From assembly GCF_008698145.1 (NCBI RefSeq), contig NZ_RZNZ01000003.1, positions 62,001 through 126,000 on the forward strand: a DNA stretch of 64,000 bases, read 5' to 3'. Both the position numbers and the translations under genes were made by a program. Numbering within the stretch: the first letter of the stretch is position 1; each line of letters opens with the position of its first letter. Below the pieces are notes generated by a model that was not told the origin of the DNA, searched no databases, and saw only the letters and a list, made by a program, of their open reading frames with translations. Positions 54,758 through 63,723 of this stretch are shown piece after piece. The DNA is from Bifidobacterium vespertilionis (GTDB lineage: Bacteria; Actinomycetota; Actinomycetes; Actinomycetales; Bifidobacteriaceae).

Positions 54758-56632
54758 ATGAGCCTCAAACCACGCAATCCGTTCCGCCGCGGGAGAACCG
54801 GCGGGAAACCGGGCGGGAACGGCGGAACCGCCGCCACGGCAAAGCACCCCGCCACACGCGACCCAGCCGCCCGTCATGACCCAGCCACCCAGCGCGACCC
54901 TGCCACACCTTGGCTCCTGATGAGCATGCTTGCCCCGGCGTGCGCGCAGCTGGCCATGGCGGCGATGATGATCGCCGAAGGCCGATGGATGTTCGCCGTG
55001 ATGCTGCTGCCCGGCCTGTTCGGATGCATCGCCTCGTTCATGCTGATGCGCGCACGTCAGCAGCCGTCCGGCCCCGCGATGCCGGGCGTTTCGGCAAACG
55101 GCGGCGCGACGGGCGGCGGACCAGGCTGGGGACCCGACAAGCCTGTCATCCCCGATCTGTCCACCGTCCCATGGCCGCAGCTGATCGGATTCGACCCGGA
55201 CGGCACACAATGGTGGCGCCTGATCGTCCACCGCTGGATGCTGGCGCGGGAGCGTGCGGGATCGGGCGGAGGGACTTCGCAGGGCGTGCCCATCGGCATG
55301 GGCGAGCACGGTCCGGTCATGATGGATCTGGCCGCGCATGGCCCGCACGCGCTGGTGGCCGGCACCACCGGATCGGGCAAATCGGTGCTGCTGCGGCAAT
55401 GGTGCCTGGCCCTGGCCGCCCATTACCCGCCCGAGGCGCTCACCATGGTCTTCCTCGATTTCAAGGGCGGCGCCACCTTCCGCGGGCTCGAGGCGCTGCC
55501 GCACACCGTGGGATGCGTCTCCGACCTCGATCTGGAGCATGCCGTGCGCGCGCTCAACGCGATCGAGGCGGAGCTCAAGCGCCGCGAGCGGCTGGTGGCC
55601 GAGGCGGGCGGCGGGCAGATCGACGACCTGCCATCGCCTCCCCCGCGACTGCTCGTGGTGGTCGACGAATTCAACGCGCTCAAGGAACAGCTGCCGGATG
55701 CGATGGACCGGCTGACCCGACTGGCGTCGCTGGGCCGCTCGCTCGGCATGAACCTGGTCGCATGCACGCAGCATCCGATGGGTCAGGTCAGCGCGGCCAT
55801 GAAGGCCAACATAGCGGTGAATCTGTGCATGCGCGTGCGCGACGATCTGCAGTCCATGAGCATGCTGGGCACGAAGGCCGCGTCGCTGATCCCCTCCACC
55901 AGTCCCGGCATGGGATACCGGCACGACGGGGACACTCTGGCGGCCTTCCGCTGCGCCGCCCCAATGGATGCCGCGCCGATGGTCCAGGCCGTGGCCGATG
56001 CGGCCCGCTTCTGCGGCTGCGACGCCGGGCGGCTCCTGTTCAGCCAGCCGCTGCCGGAATATCTGCCCGCGCCGGCGGATCCGGCGGCCTTCGCCTCGCC
56101 GCAGGCGGTGCGGATCGGCGCCTGGGACGACGGCGTGGCCCTGCATCCGTGCGATATCCCACTGGACGGCGGCTCGATCGTGGTGATCGGCGACGCCAGA
56201 CGCGGCAAGACCACCGTGCTGGAGGGCATCGGACGGTGCTTAAAGGCAGCGGGCATCCCCTGCGCCGTCTCGATCGAGGAAGCACGGGCCATGCAGGATG
56301 AGCACCGGTCGATTCGCGTGGCCCTGGTCGACGACGCGGAACCGATGGTGGACCCCCTGTCGCAGGATCCCCGGCGCGCGGTGTTCGAGCGATTGCAGCG
56401 AGATCCGGCCGTGACGCTCGTCTACGCGCTGTCCTCGGCCCGCAGGATCGGCGACGCGTCGCGCATCACCATGCGCATCGTCTTTCCCGGCGGCGATCGC
56501 ACGGCCGATCTGCTCGCCGGCATACCGGCCGACGTCCTCGCCCGACTGGGTCCGGACGCGACCCGCATCCCGGGACGGGCGGTGGCGGTGGCGCGCGGAG
56601 CGGCCAATCCGCTGCAGATCTGCGATCGGTGA
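54758..56632 (+). CDS. FtsK/SpoIIIE ATPase, EccC/EssC-like, orphan
   Basis: This 624-residue protein has a basic N-terminus, two TM helices (about 52-73 and 77-97), then an FtsK/SpoIIIE ATPase domain with Walker A GTTGSGKS (202-209), LDFKGG, Walker B LLVVVDEFNAL and a sensor-like CTQHP. A second domain has a P-loop-like GDARRGKTT (about 478-486). This arrangement resembles EccC/EssC of type VII secretion rather than FtsK (no gamma domain, no long linker). No WXG100, EccB/D/E or mycosin gene is present in the window. The start has no clear ribosome site. Confidence 0.82.
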   Translation: MSLKPRNPFRRGRTGGKPGGNGGTAATAKHPATRDPAARHDPATQRDPATPWLLMSMLAPACAQLAMAAMMIAEGRWMFAVMLLPGLFGCIASFMLMRARQQPSGPAMPGVSANGGATGGGPGWGPDKPVIPDLSTVPWPQLIGFDPDGTQWWRLIVHRWMLARERAGSGGGTSQGVPIGMGEHGPVMMDLAAHGPHALVAGTTGSGKSVLLRQWCLALAAHYPPEALTMVFLDFKGGATFRGLEALPHTVGCVSDLDLEHAVRALNAIEAELKRRERLVAEAGGGQIDDLPSPPPRLLVVVDEFNALKEQLPDAMDRLTRLASLGRSLGMNLVACTQHPMGQVSAAMKANIAVNLCMRVRDDLQSMSMLGTKAASLIPSTSPGMGYRHDGDTLAAFRCAAPMDAAPMVQAVADAARFCGCDAGRLLFSQPLPEYLPAPADPAAFASPQAVRIGAWDDGVALHPCDIPLDGGSIVVIGDARRGKTTVLEGIGRCLKAAGIPCAVSIEEARAMQDEHRSIRVALVDDAEPMVDPLSQDPRRAVFERLQRDPAVTLVYALSSARRIGDASRITMRIVFPGGDRTADLLAGIPADVLARLGPDATRIPGRAVAVARGAANPLQICDR

Positions 56633-56805
56633 GGCTTCCGGCAGGCTTCCTGCGAACCCGCAGGCAAGGTTTTGTCCGCGGTGGGCGAGAAACCTCACGT
56701 TCGTGGGACAACGCTCTTGAAAAGTCGCGGCATTCGTGCTTTCCTTCTATAAGGACGTTGAAACATCCGCGGTCGAGTTGATATCGACGTGAAGGAAGGC
56801 GACAG

Positions 56806-57084
56806 ATGAGTAGTGCTTTTGATTGGCGCGCCAAGGCGGCCTGCCGGGACAAGGACCCCGAATTGTTCTTCCCCGTCGGCAACACCGGTGCGGCATACCA
56901 GCAGATCGAAGAGGCCAAGGCCGTGTGCCGCACCTGCAAGGTGATTGACGCGTGCCTCAAGTGCGCGCTGGACACGAATCAGGACTACGGCGTGTGGGGC
57001 GGTCTGAGCGAGGATGAGCGTCGCGCGCTGAAGCGTCGCGCCATGCGCGCCCGCCGCTCCCAGGCCATGCAGATGCAGGCCTGA
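56806..57084 (+). CDS. WhiB-family iron-sulfur transcription factor (WhiB1-like)
   Basis: This 92-residue WhiB protein has cluster ligands C13, C41, C44 and C50, an extra C53, the GVWGG turn at 62-66 and a basic tail (RRALKRRAMRARRSQ). The short N-terminus and the sequence FFPVG resemble WhiB1, a NO-sensing repressor that binds sigma factor A. The ribosome site is GAAGGAAGG. A 17-bp terminator follows. Confidence 0.92.
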   Translation: MSSAFDWRAKAACRDKDPELFFPVGNTGAAYQQIEEAKAVCRTCKVIDACLKCALDTNQDYGVWGGLSEDERRALKRRAMRARRSQAMQMQA

Positions 57085-57112
57085 CGCGCGCGTACGCACC
57101 GCATAAATCCAA

Positions 57113-57153
57113 GGGGCGGGTTCCGGATGGATAGAGCATCCGGAACCCGCCCC
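57113..57153. terminator. Bidirectional terminator, 17-bp perfect stem
   Basis: GGGGCGGGTTCCGGATG (57113-57129) pairs with 57137-57153 around a 7-base loop, between the convergent WhiB1-like gene and pdtaS. Confidence 0.9.
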
Positions 57154-57174
57154 TTCCCGTTTTCCCGGACCGGG

Positions 57175-58659
57175 TCACTCCTGCGCGGCGCGGAGCTTCA
57201 TGTCCAGGACCACGCGCGTGCCGCCCTCCCGGCGCGGCTCCCAGCGGACCGTGCCGCCGAAGTCGTTGGTCACGAAGGTGTTGATGATCTGCGTGCCCAG
57301 ACCGGAGCCCGAGGAGCGGGCCATGCCTTCGTGCGATTCGGTGGTCAGGCCGTTGCCGTCATCCTCCACGACCACGTTGAGGTTGTTGCCGCCGCGGCCC
57401 ACGGAGATCGTCACGTGGCCCTCCTTGCGGCCCTCGAAGCCGTGCTCGATGGAATTGGTGACCAGCTCGGTGAGGACCAGGCTCAGCGGCGTGGCGTCCT
57501 GCGCGGGCATCATGCCGAACTTGCCCAGATAGTTGATCTCGATGTGCTGGTCCTTGGCCACGGCCAGATCCACGCTCATGCGCAGCAGGTTGGCGATCAC
57601 CTTGTCGAAGTCGACCACCTCGTCCGCGCTCTGGCTCAGGCCCTCGTGCAGCACGGCGATGGTCTGCACACGGCGCTGCGCCTCGCCCAGCTCCTTCCTG
57701 ACCTCCTCGTTCTTGGTGCGGCGCGCCTGCAGTCGCAGCAGCGCGGAGACGGCCTGAAGGTTGTTCTTTACGCGGTGGTGGATCTCGGAGATCGTGGCGT
57801 CCTTGGTCTGCAGCTCCTTTTCGCGGCGGCGCAGCTCGGTGACGTCGCGGCACAGCACGATGCCGCCCACGCGGCCGTTCGCGTCGTACAGGGGCAGCGA
57901 GCGCAGGGAGACGGCCGAGCGGTTGGCGTTGAGCTCGGAGTCCACGGGGGCCTTGGCGGTGAGCACCAGCGGCAGGGTCTCCGGCACCGGGTCGTTCTGG
58001 TGCAGCAGCGTGGTGCCGATCTCGGACAGGTACTGGCCCTGCATCACCTGCACCGAACCGAGGCGGCGGAAGCAGCTGATGGCGTTCGGCGAGGCGTAGC
58101 GCACGATGCCTTCGGCGTTGAGGATGATGAAACCGTCCGAGACACGGGCGTTGTGGCGCTGGTTGAGCACCGAGTCGACGTAGGGGAACTGGCCGCGCGG
58201 GATCATCTCGAACAGCTGCTTGCCGGCCTTGATGCTCTCGGATTCGTAGCGGCCGTTGGATTCGCGGGTGGCCATGTTGGTTTCGCGCACCACGAGTCCC
58301 AGCGTCTTGCCGTTGTGGCGGACCGGCGCATACACGTCGCAGATGGTGTTGCGGCCCTGGGTGCGCAGGCGGGTGGAGCGGAACACGGTGCTGGAGGCCA
58401 TGGCCTGGTCGAGTTCGGCCACCTGGTCCGCCGGCGTCGCCTTGCCGACCACATCGTCGAAGCGCAGGGACATGACGGTGGAGGGGCGGCACTGTTCGGC
58501 GACCACATATTCGCCGTCGCCATTCTGGATGAGCAGCATGAGGTCGGCGAAGCTCAGGTCGGCGATCACCTGCCAATCCCCCACGAGATGGTGCAGCCAT
58601 TCGCGGTCGTCGTCGGTCAGATCGGGTCGTGTCGCGAGAATATGTGTGAAATCAGCCAT
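57175..58659 (-). CDS. pdtaS: Cytosolic sensor histidine kinase (PdtaS type)
   Basis: This 494-residue soluble kinase has an N-terminal GAF-like domain (about 1-150), a PAS domain (about 175-275, DGFIILNAEGIVRYASPNA) and a HisKA_2/HATPase domain with the phospho-accepting His in ISEIHHRVKNNLQAVSALLR (about 292) and N-box SLVLTELVTNSIEHGF. This is the PdtaS arrangement; its partner is the ANTAR regulator at 19941-20555, 37 kb away. The start at 58659 lacks a ribosome site, but TACACT lies seven bases upstream, so the mRNA may be leaderless. Confidence 0.93.
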   Translation of the reverse strand: MADFTHILATRPDLTDDDREWLHHLVGDWQVIADLSFADLMLLIQNGDGEYVVAEQCRPSTVMSLRFDDVVGKATPADQVAELDQAMASSTVFRSTRLRTQGRNTICDVYAPVRHNGKTLGLVVRETNMATRESNGRYESESIKAGKQLFEMIPRGQFPYVDSVLNQRHNARVSDGFIILNAEGIVRYASPNAISCFRRLGSVQVMQGQYLSEIGTTLLHQNDPVPETLPLVLTAKAPVDSELNANRSAVSLRSLPLYDANGRVGGIVLCRDVTELRRREKELQTKDATISEIHHRVKNNLQAVSALLRLQARRTKNEEVRKELGEAQRRVQTIAVLHEGLSQSADEVVDFDKVIANLLRMSVDLAVAKDQHIEINYLGKFGMMPAQDATPLSLVLTELVTNSIEHGFEGRKEGHVTISVGRGGNNLNVVVEDDGNGLTTESHEGMARSSGSGLGTQIINTFVTNDFGGTVRWEPRREGGTRVVLDMKLRAAQE

Positions 58660-58806
58660 AGGACTTAGTGTAAGGTGCGTTGGCGTCAATGTCACGGCGG
58701 GTCGCCCCTTCACGTCCCGCCATTGTTACGGTAACGTAGGTTACGCAGGCGTAGGTTGAGTCGACCTGGGCGAACGGTCCGGTCGCGTGGACGCAGGAGG
58801 CATCGC

Positions 58807-59691
58807 ATGGCACATCGCAGCACGCCGGAGATCGAGGCGAAGCGTCAGGCCGTCATCAAGGCGCGCGAGGACCATCTGCAGGCCAAGGCGGACGCGGTCA
58901 GGACCACCGCGCAGGCGAGGGCCGAGACGATCCGCATGAAGGCCGAGGAGAAGGCCAGCAAGGTGATCGCCAAGGCGGAGGAGCGCGCCGCAAGGATCGA
59001 GGGCATCGCCCCGGCCGAGGTGGAGCGCAAGGTGCGGCTCGACGTCCACGGCCGTCCCAAGCCCCTGCTGCGCGGATGGATCCACGCCGTGGCCGCGCCG
59101 CTCGCGCTGGCCGCCGGGATCGTGCTCATCTGCCTGGCCCCGTTCGCCTCGCTCAAATGGGCGTGCGCGGTGTTCATGACCTGCTCCCTCGTGCTGTTCG
59201 GCAACTCGGCGGCCTATCATCTGGGCGATTGGAGCCCGCGCGTCACGGACGTGCTGCGGCGCATCGACCATATGAACATCTTCCTGCTCATCGCCGGCAC
59301 CTACACGCCGGTCTCCTTCGCGCTCTCGCCATTCTGGCGCAACACGATCATCACCGGCATGTGGGCGTGCACCGCCGTGGCGCTCATCATCCACGTGATC
59401 TGGATCAATGCGCCACGATGGCTGTACACCATCACGTACATCGTGTTCGGCGTCTCCGGCGTGGCGTTCATGGGCCTGTTCTGGGAGTCCCCCGTCGCCG
59501 GCCCGGCGGTGGTGGTGCTGCTCGCCTCGGGCGGCGCCTGCTACATCGCCGGCGCGATCGTCTACGCCCTGCGCAAGCCCGATCCGTGGCCGCGCGTCTT
59601 CGGTTTCCACGAGATCTTCCACGTGGGCACCGTGGCCGGATACGCCTGCCACATGGTCGCGATCTACATGGTGATCGTGCATCTGTGGTGA
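58807..59691 (+). CDS. Hemolysin III/PAQR-type membrane protein with coiled-coil N-terminus
   Basis: This 294-residue protein has an N-terminal charged helix (about 8-75; EIEAKRQAVIKAREDHLQ and repeated AEEKASKVIAKAEER, likely coiled coil) followed by seven TM helices with the family residues NSAAYHLGDWSP, RRIDHMNIFLLIAGTYTP and FHEIFHVGTVAGYACH. The long charged N-terminus is unusual for YqfA/hemolysin III proteins. Start 58807 follows GGAGGCATC. Function is probably lipid or membrane homeostasis; true haemolysis is not implied. Confidence 0.85.
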   Translation: MAHRSTPEIEAKRQAVIKAREDHLQAKADAVRTTAQARAETIRMKAEEKASKVIAKAEERAARIEGIAPAEVERKVRLDVHGRPKPLLRGWIHAVAAPLALAAGIVLICLAPFASLKWACAVFMTCSLVLFGNSAAYHLGDWSPRVTDVLRRIDHMNIFLLIAGTYTPVSFALSPFWRNTIITGMWACTAVALIIHVIWINAPRWLYTITYIVFGVSGVAFMGLFWESPVAGPAVVVLLASGGACYIAGAIVYALRKPDPWPRVFGFHEIFHVGTVAGYACHMVAIYMVIVHLW

Positions 59692-59705
59692 CGTACGATT
59701 GGTCC

Positions 59706-59732
59706 ATGAGCGATTTCATCATCCGTATTTAG
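59706..59732 (+). pseudogene. Stranded gene start, homologous to the epimerase gene start
   Basis: ATG AGC GAT TTC ATC ATC CGT ATT TAG encodes MSDFIIRI, very like the MANFIIRN start of the epimerase gene 1.1 kb downstream. It lies directly behind the hemolysin III-like gene, where the epimerase start would be expected. The small-protein/GNAT unit now lies between. The gap 59733-60018 has no gene I can support. Confidence 0.45.
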
Positions 59733-59734
59733 AT

Positions 59735-59750
59735 CGTTGAAATTTCAACG
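59735..59750. promoter_or_regulatory. Perfect 16-bp palindrome at the left edge of the GNAT insert
   Basis: CGTTGAAATTTCAACG is a perfect palindrome immediately after the stranded MSDFIIRI start. It could be an operator or the end of the inserted segment. Nothing else in the gap is recognisable. Confidence 0.5.
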
Positions 59751-60018
59751 CTTTCAAGGCATTCGAATGCCACACGGGTTGGTCGTCCTCGACATGCGTC
59801 GTCTTTGCATCGCCGGACAGCCATTCCGGGGCGTCCCGGGATTCCTCGCCCACGCCCCGTTTTTTCGCGCGGTACGTCCGACTAGATGCGGAATGTACAA
59901 GCATGCAGACAGATGGGCCATCCATCGACAGCAGTCGATCGAATCGCCCTGTTCCAAACGGAAAACTTGCCATCCGCGGTTGTCCGGCGTTAGCATGGTT
60001 GCAACGAAAGGAGGCGGC

Positions 60019-60183
60019 ATGGTCAAGCTCACGGATTTGTACACCGTCGATACGGACAGTCCTGAATACGATTATCTGCATCTGTGCGATGCGCCGCTGC
60101 CAGAGGACGTCCTTCAGTTCCTTGGCAAGGCCTCCCGCCCCAAACAAAACCCGGCAGCCGTTTCCAAGCACGTTTACGCCTAA
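60019..60183 (+). CDS. Small 54-residue acidic protein upstream of GNAT
   Basis: This short gene has a strong ribosome site (AAAGGAGG) and codes for MVKLTDLYTVDTDSPEYDY and onward to a basic C-terminus (KASRPKQNPAAVSKHVYA). I do not recognise a family; no RHH or HTH motif is obvious. It ends 18 bases before the GNAT gene, so the two form an operon. An antitoxin or adaptor role for the GNAT is possible but unproven. Confidence 0.6.
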   Translation: MVKLTDLYTVDTDSPEYDYLHLCDAPLPEDVLQFLGKASRPKQNPAAVSKHVYA

Positions 60184-60201
60184 CGGAAGCGCGGATTTCC
60201 C

Positions 60202-60726
60202 ATGGTTGTTCGCTTACGATTCGCCGAGAAATCCGATCAGGAGTCGTTCATCACGTTTACCTGCACATCGCCCGTGCCTGCCAATAGGCAGGTGAACGGC
60301 GTATGGGTCAAAGGGGAGAAACTCCATCCCGAACCATGGGCCCTGCTCGTGCAGAAACTCATCCACAACAGTCCGGTCTACCACGACAAGGACTGCTGGA
60401 TTCGCGTAGGAGTGGATGACCAGACCGGCAATCTGGCCTCGTACTGTGCCGTTGTCCACAAAGGCGATGGCGTGTACGAGATCGCAATCATCGCGGTATC
60501 GCGGAAACTACGCGGACTTGGATTGGGAACGCAGGCATTGCGAGATGCGATTTCCACGGCTACGCATGACGCCGTCCACCGGAATCTGGATCCCGTGTTC
60601 GTGGCCACCATAGACGAGAACAACCGCGCCAGCGCCCACCTATTCGCATCGTTTGGCTTCCAACTGATCAAAACCTACGATCCCGACCGTCACGGATTCA
60701 CCTTCAACCTCTGGGCACGACGATAA
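60202..60726 (+). CDS. GNAT-family N-acetyltransferase
   Basis: This 174-residue acetyltransferase has the acetyl-CoA-binding motif A near residues 94-110 (IAIIAVSRKLRGLGLGTQAL; RGLGLG is the Q/RxxGxG/A loop), followed by VATIDENNRASAHLFASFGFQLI (motif B). Length is normal. It could modify a small molecule, a ribosomal protein or an aminoacyl-tRNA, as GNAT toxins do. It is preceded by a 54-residue gene with a strong ribosome site. The unit seems to be an insert between the hemolysin III-like and epimerase genes. Confidence 0.85.
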   Translation: MVVRLRFAEKSDQESFITFTCTSPVPANRQVNGVWVKGEKLHPEPWALLVQKLIHNSPVYHDKDCWIRVGVDDQTGNLASYCAVVHKGDGVYEIAIIAVSRKLRGLGLGTQALRDAISTATHDAVHRNLDPVFVATIDENNRASAHLFASFGFQLIKTYDPDRHGFTFNLWARR

Positions 60727-60829
60727 GCGGCAAACTTGATCAACCCAGCCGAAACGCTCGTCAATAACGACTAGAATCAACGAGACATGGCCAAAGGGCA
60801 ATAACACTTTCCATGACATAATGACTGAT

Positions 60830-61720
60830 ATGGCTAATTTCATCATTCGCAATCTCATCAACGAAGATGGCGGGGCGCAGATCAGCGACTATGGCGCGCA
60901 TGTGATGTCCTGGACTCCCACAGGCGGATTCCCCGTGCTCTGGACCCCGGCCGCGGTGCCGTTCAGGGAGGGCGAGTTCATCGACGGCGGCATCCCGGTG
61001 GTGTTCCCATGGTTCAATCAGGGCTTCGAGCGCGGCCGGCTTACGGACCGGTTCCCACGGCACGGCTTCGCGCGCACGAGCTTCTGGAGGCCGGCTGCGG
61101 ACGACGTACCCGATCCGGCGGGCCCAAATCGGCTCAGCTCCGACCGCCGCATGCGCTGCACATTGGACTCAGCGGACGTGCCGGCTGATCTGCTGGCCCG
61201 ATGCACAGGCGGATTCGCTCCGGGATCGGCATTCCGGGCCGCATACGATGTGCGGGCGGGACATGAGCTGGCCGTCACGCTGACCGTGCGCAACACCGGT
61301 TCCGTACCTTTCACCTTCGAGGCGGCCCTGCACACCTATCTGCGCGTGGGCGATGCGACGCGCGTCCGACTGGAGGGCCTTGGCAACTCGGCATATCTCG
61401 ATGCGACGCTGCCGGGATTCCGCGAGCCCGGATTCCCCACGCGCACGCAGTCGCACTCCCCCGTTGCGTTCACCGCCTCCGGCGTGGACCGCGTCTACTA
61501 CGCCAGCAACGGGCTCTTGCTGCGCGACGACGCGTGGAACCGCTCAATCGCCATTGAGCGCACCGGCGCCACGCAGACCGTGGTGTGGAATCCCGGTGCT
61601 GAACGCAGCGAGTGGCGCGAATTCGTCTGCGTGGAAAGCGCGGCCATCCGCGAGCTGGCCGTGACGCTGGAGCCGGGCGAATCGCACGCGCTCGGCCAGA
61701 CGCTGCGGACAGAGGCATAG
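60830..61720 (+). CDS. D-hexose-6-phosphate mutarotase-like aldose epimerase
   Basis: This 296-residue protein of the YeaD/glucose-6-phosphate 1-epimerase family shows GGAQISDYGAHVMSW, GGIPVVFPWFNQG near 48-60, PRHGFARTSFW and ALHTYLRVGD with the catalytic His, as well as VVWNPGAERS near the C-terminus. It interconverts alpha and beta anomers of hexose 6-phosphates. ATG 60830 is chosen by likeness to MSDFIIR at 59706; ATG 60821 is in frame. No ribosome site is visible. It sits behind the GNAT insert. Confidence 0.88.
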   Translation: MANFIIRNLINEDGGAQISDYGAHVMSWTPTGGFPVLWTPAAVPFREGEFIDGGIPVVFPWFNQGFERGRLTDRFPRHGFARTSFWRPAADDVPDPAGPNRLSSDRRMRCTLDSADVPADLLARCTGGFAPGSAFRAAYDVRAGHELAVTLTVRNTGSVPFTFEAALHTYLRVGDATRVRLEGLGNSAYLDATLPGFREPGFPTRTQSHSPVAFTASGVDRVYYASNGLLLRDDAWNRSIAIERTGATQTVVWNPGAERSEWREFVCVESAAIRELAVTLEPGESHALGQTLRTEA

Positions 61721-61780
61721 GCGCCCGCGCCCTGTGACCACTCCTCTGTAACCACTCCCCCGTGACCGCCGTGCGCATGC

Positions 61781-61834
61781 AAAAAGGGCGACGCCACGGC
61801 ATGCGCATGCGGCATGCATCATGAACGTCGCCCT
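61781..61834 (-). terminator. greA terminator
   Basis: GGGCGACG (61786-61793) pairs with CGTCGCCC (61826-61833), enclosing GCATGC-rich self-pairing sequence. On the minus strand it is followed by TTTTT. Confidence 0.75.
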
Positions 61835-61867
61835 GAAAAGCCCCTGAAAAAACAGGATGGTCCGGAA

Positions 61868-62353
61868 TCAGGCCTCGAACGGCTTGGCTTCCTTGATGGT
61901 CACGGTGATCTCGCGGCCGTTGGGGGCCTTGTAGGAGACCTCGTCGCCGGTGTGGGCGCCCAGAATCGCGGCGCCGATCGGGGACTCGGGGCTGATCACC
62001 TCGTGCTCGGTGGCCACGGCGATGTCGCGCGAGCCCAGCACGTAGGTCTTCTCGCGGCCGGCCAGCAGAATGGTGACCACGGAGCCGTTGCCCACGGTGC
62101 CGGCCTTGGGGGCCTGCATGATCTTGGCGTTGCGCAGCTTGACGGTCAGCTCGTTGACGCGGCCCTCGTTCTTGCCCTGCTCCTCGCGGGCGGCCTGGTA
62201 ACCGCCGTTCTCGGACAGATCGCCCTCGGCGCGCGCGGCGGCGATACGCTCGGCGATTTCGCTGCGGTAGTCGCCCTCACGCCACTCGAGCTCCTTCTTG
62301 AGCTTGTCGTACGCTTCCTGGGTGAGCAGGACGACCTTTTCTTCCTCTGCCAT
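61868..62353 (-). CDS. greA: Transcription elongation factor GreA
   Basis: This 161-residue factor rescues backtracked RNA polymerase. It has an N-terminal coiled-coil with the acidic tip (ARAEGDLSENGGYQAAREEQ near 40-59, the D-x-S-E-N motif) and a C-terminal FKBP-like domain (SPESPIGAAILGAHTGDEVSYKAPNG). Length is standard. The ribosome site AAGGGAA lies about 11 bases upstream. It is downstream of the FKBP gene on the same strand, 107 bases apart. Confidence 0.97.
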   Translation of the reverse strand: MAEEEKVVLLTQEAYDKLKKELEWREGDYRSEIAERIAAARAEGDLSENGGYQAAREEQGKNEGRVNELTVKLRNAKIMQAPKAGTVGNGSVVTILLAGREKTYVLGSRDIAVATEHEVISPESPIGAAILGAHTGDEVSYKAPNGREITVTIKEAKPFEA

Positions 62354-62459
62354 GATGGTATGTTCCCTTCAATGAATGATTGGTTGATCCGCGCAAACAT
62401 GCGCAAAAGCGCCGGCGTCACGCGAACGGCCGGCGCTATAAGTCTGTTGGTTGTGCTCG

Positions 62460-62870
62460 TCAGCGGGTGGAGATGATGTCGATGACGAAGACCAGCGTGT
62501 CGCCGCCGCCGATGCCGGCCTGCGGGACGCCGCGGGAGCCATAACCGTACTCCGGCGGGATGGAGACGACCAGACGGGAGCCGACGTTGTGGCCGGGAAC
62601 GGTCTGGTCCCAGCCCCTGATGACCTGACCCACGCCGATGCCGAAGCTGGCCGGCTGATGACGCTCGAAGCTGGAGTCGAAAGCCTTGTCCTTGCCCCAG
62701 ACCACGCCGTGGTAGTTCACGGTGACGGTGTCGCCGCGACGGACGATCGGACCATCGCCCTCGACCAGCTCAACGGCCTTGAGGCCCGCCGGCGCGGTTT
62801 CGGAGGGGAATTCGATCACGGGCGTGGCGCCGAACTCGGCGTTGACCTTCGGCATGTTCGTATCAGCCAT
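62460..62870 (-). CDS. FKBP-type peptidyl-prolyl isomerase
   Basis: This 136-residue cytosolic single-domain FKBP has the active-site pattern VNYHGVVWGKDKAFDSSF (near 51-68), GVGQVIRGWDQTVPGHNVGSR and IPPEYGYGSRG, with key aromatic residues Y, F, W and Y conserved. There is no signal peptide, so it is intracellular. ATG 62870 follows AAAGGAGA. It precedes greA on the same strand. Confidence 0.95.
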   Translation of the reverse strand: MADTNMPKVNAEFGATPVIEFPSETAPAGLKAVELVEGDGPIVRRGDTVTVNYHGVVWGKDKAFDSSFERHQPASFGIGVGQVIRGWDQTVPGHNVGSRLVVSIPPEYGYGSRGVPQAGIGGGDTLVFVIDIISTR

Positions 62871-63048
62871 GGTGTCTCCTTTATCGCTGTTCAATATCGC
62901 GTTATCCTAGCGGGCAAACGCGACGAACGCAATCGGGGATCCCAACGATTTCCAAACGGCGAACCACCACGTCTTCACCGTGTCCTCACCGCGCCATCGC
63001 CGAGCGCCGCGCTTCAGCGCCGCGCTTCGTCCTATAGCCAGCGCGCCG

Positions 63049-63636
63049 TCAGTACAGCACGCCGTACATGCGCGTGGCAAAGAACAGCCCCAGCAGGGCG
63101 AGCGCAACCGTCACCGCGCCGATGCCGTACACCGCCCCGCGGCGCATCGCCAGCTTCGGGTACGCGATCCGGGCGATCACGAATGCCGCGAACCCGATCA
63201 CCGCGCAGTTGAACGCGGTGGCGACGATCTGCCCCGTGGACATGGCGGCCAGCCCCTGCGGCCCCGAGAAGGAGTTCACCATGGCCGGCAGCACGAACAC
63301 GCCCCACGCGCCGAAGCCGAACAGGCCCACGCCACCGTACACGAACGGCACGGCCTTGGGGTTCTTCACCCCGTGCGAGAGCGATTCGGCCGCCCACAGC
63401 AGCGCGAACCCCACAATATACGTGTACGCCACCGCCAGCAGACAGGCCACCATGGCCCACGGCACCACGGCCAGATGCGCGATGGCTGCATATATGGGCG
63501 CGATGATGATTTCCCCCACGCAGGCGACCAGAGCCGCCACCACGCCTTGGACGAGCAGGCTTGGCAGGCCGGATTCGATTGCGTTGGATTCGGTTGGTTG
63601 CGACGATCCCTGTGCGGATGATCCCTGTGCGGCCAT
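63049..63636 (-). CDS. Small multi-pass membrane protein, function unknown
   Basis: This 195-residue protein has a Ser/Gln-rich N-terminus (about 20 residues) and five or six hydrophobic helices (about 26-48, 56-80, 95-118, 130-155 and 165-190). I recognise no family signature. The ribosome site CGAGGAGC sets the start at 63636. It is on the minus strand, downstream of tRNA-Leu(TAA) and upstream of the FKBP gene. Confidence 0.75.
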   Translation of the reverse strand: MAAQGSSAQGSSQPTESNAIESGLPSLLVQGVVAALVACVGEIIIAPIYAAIAHLAVVPWAMVACLLAVAYTYIVGFALLWAAESLSHGVKNPKAVPFVYGGVGLFGFGAWGVFVLPAMVNSFSGPQGLAAMSTGQIVATAFNCAVIGFAAFVIARIAYPKLAMRRGAVYGIGAVTVALALLGLFFATRMYGVLY

Positions 63637-63723
63637 GATGCTCCTCGCGCCTCGAGCGTTTCTGTTTCAGCGGCCAGTATATGAACCGTTTGTAAACGCG
63701 CGGGGCAACATTCCATGCGAAGG

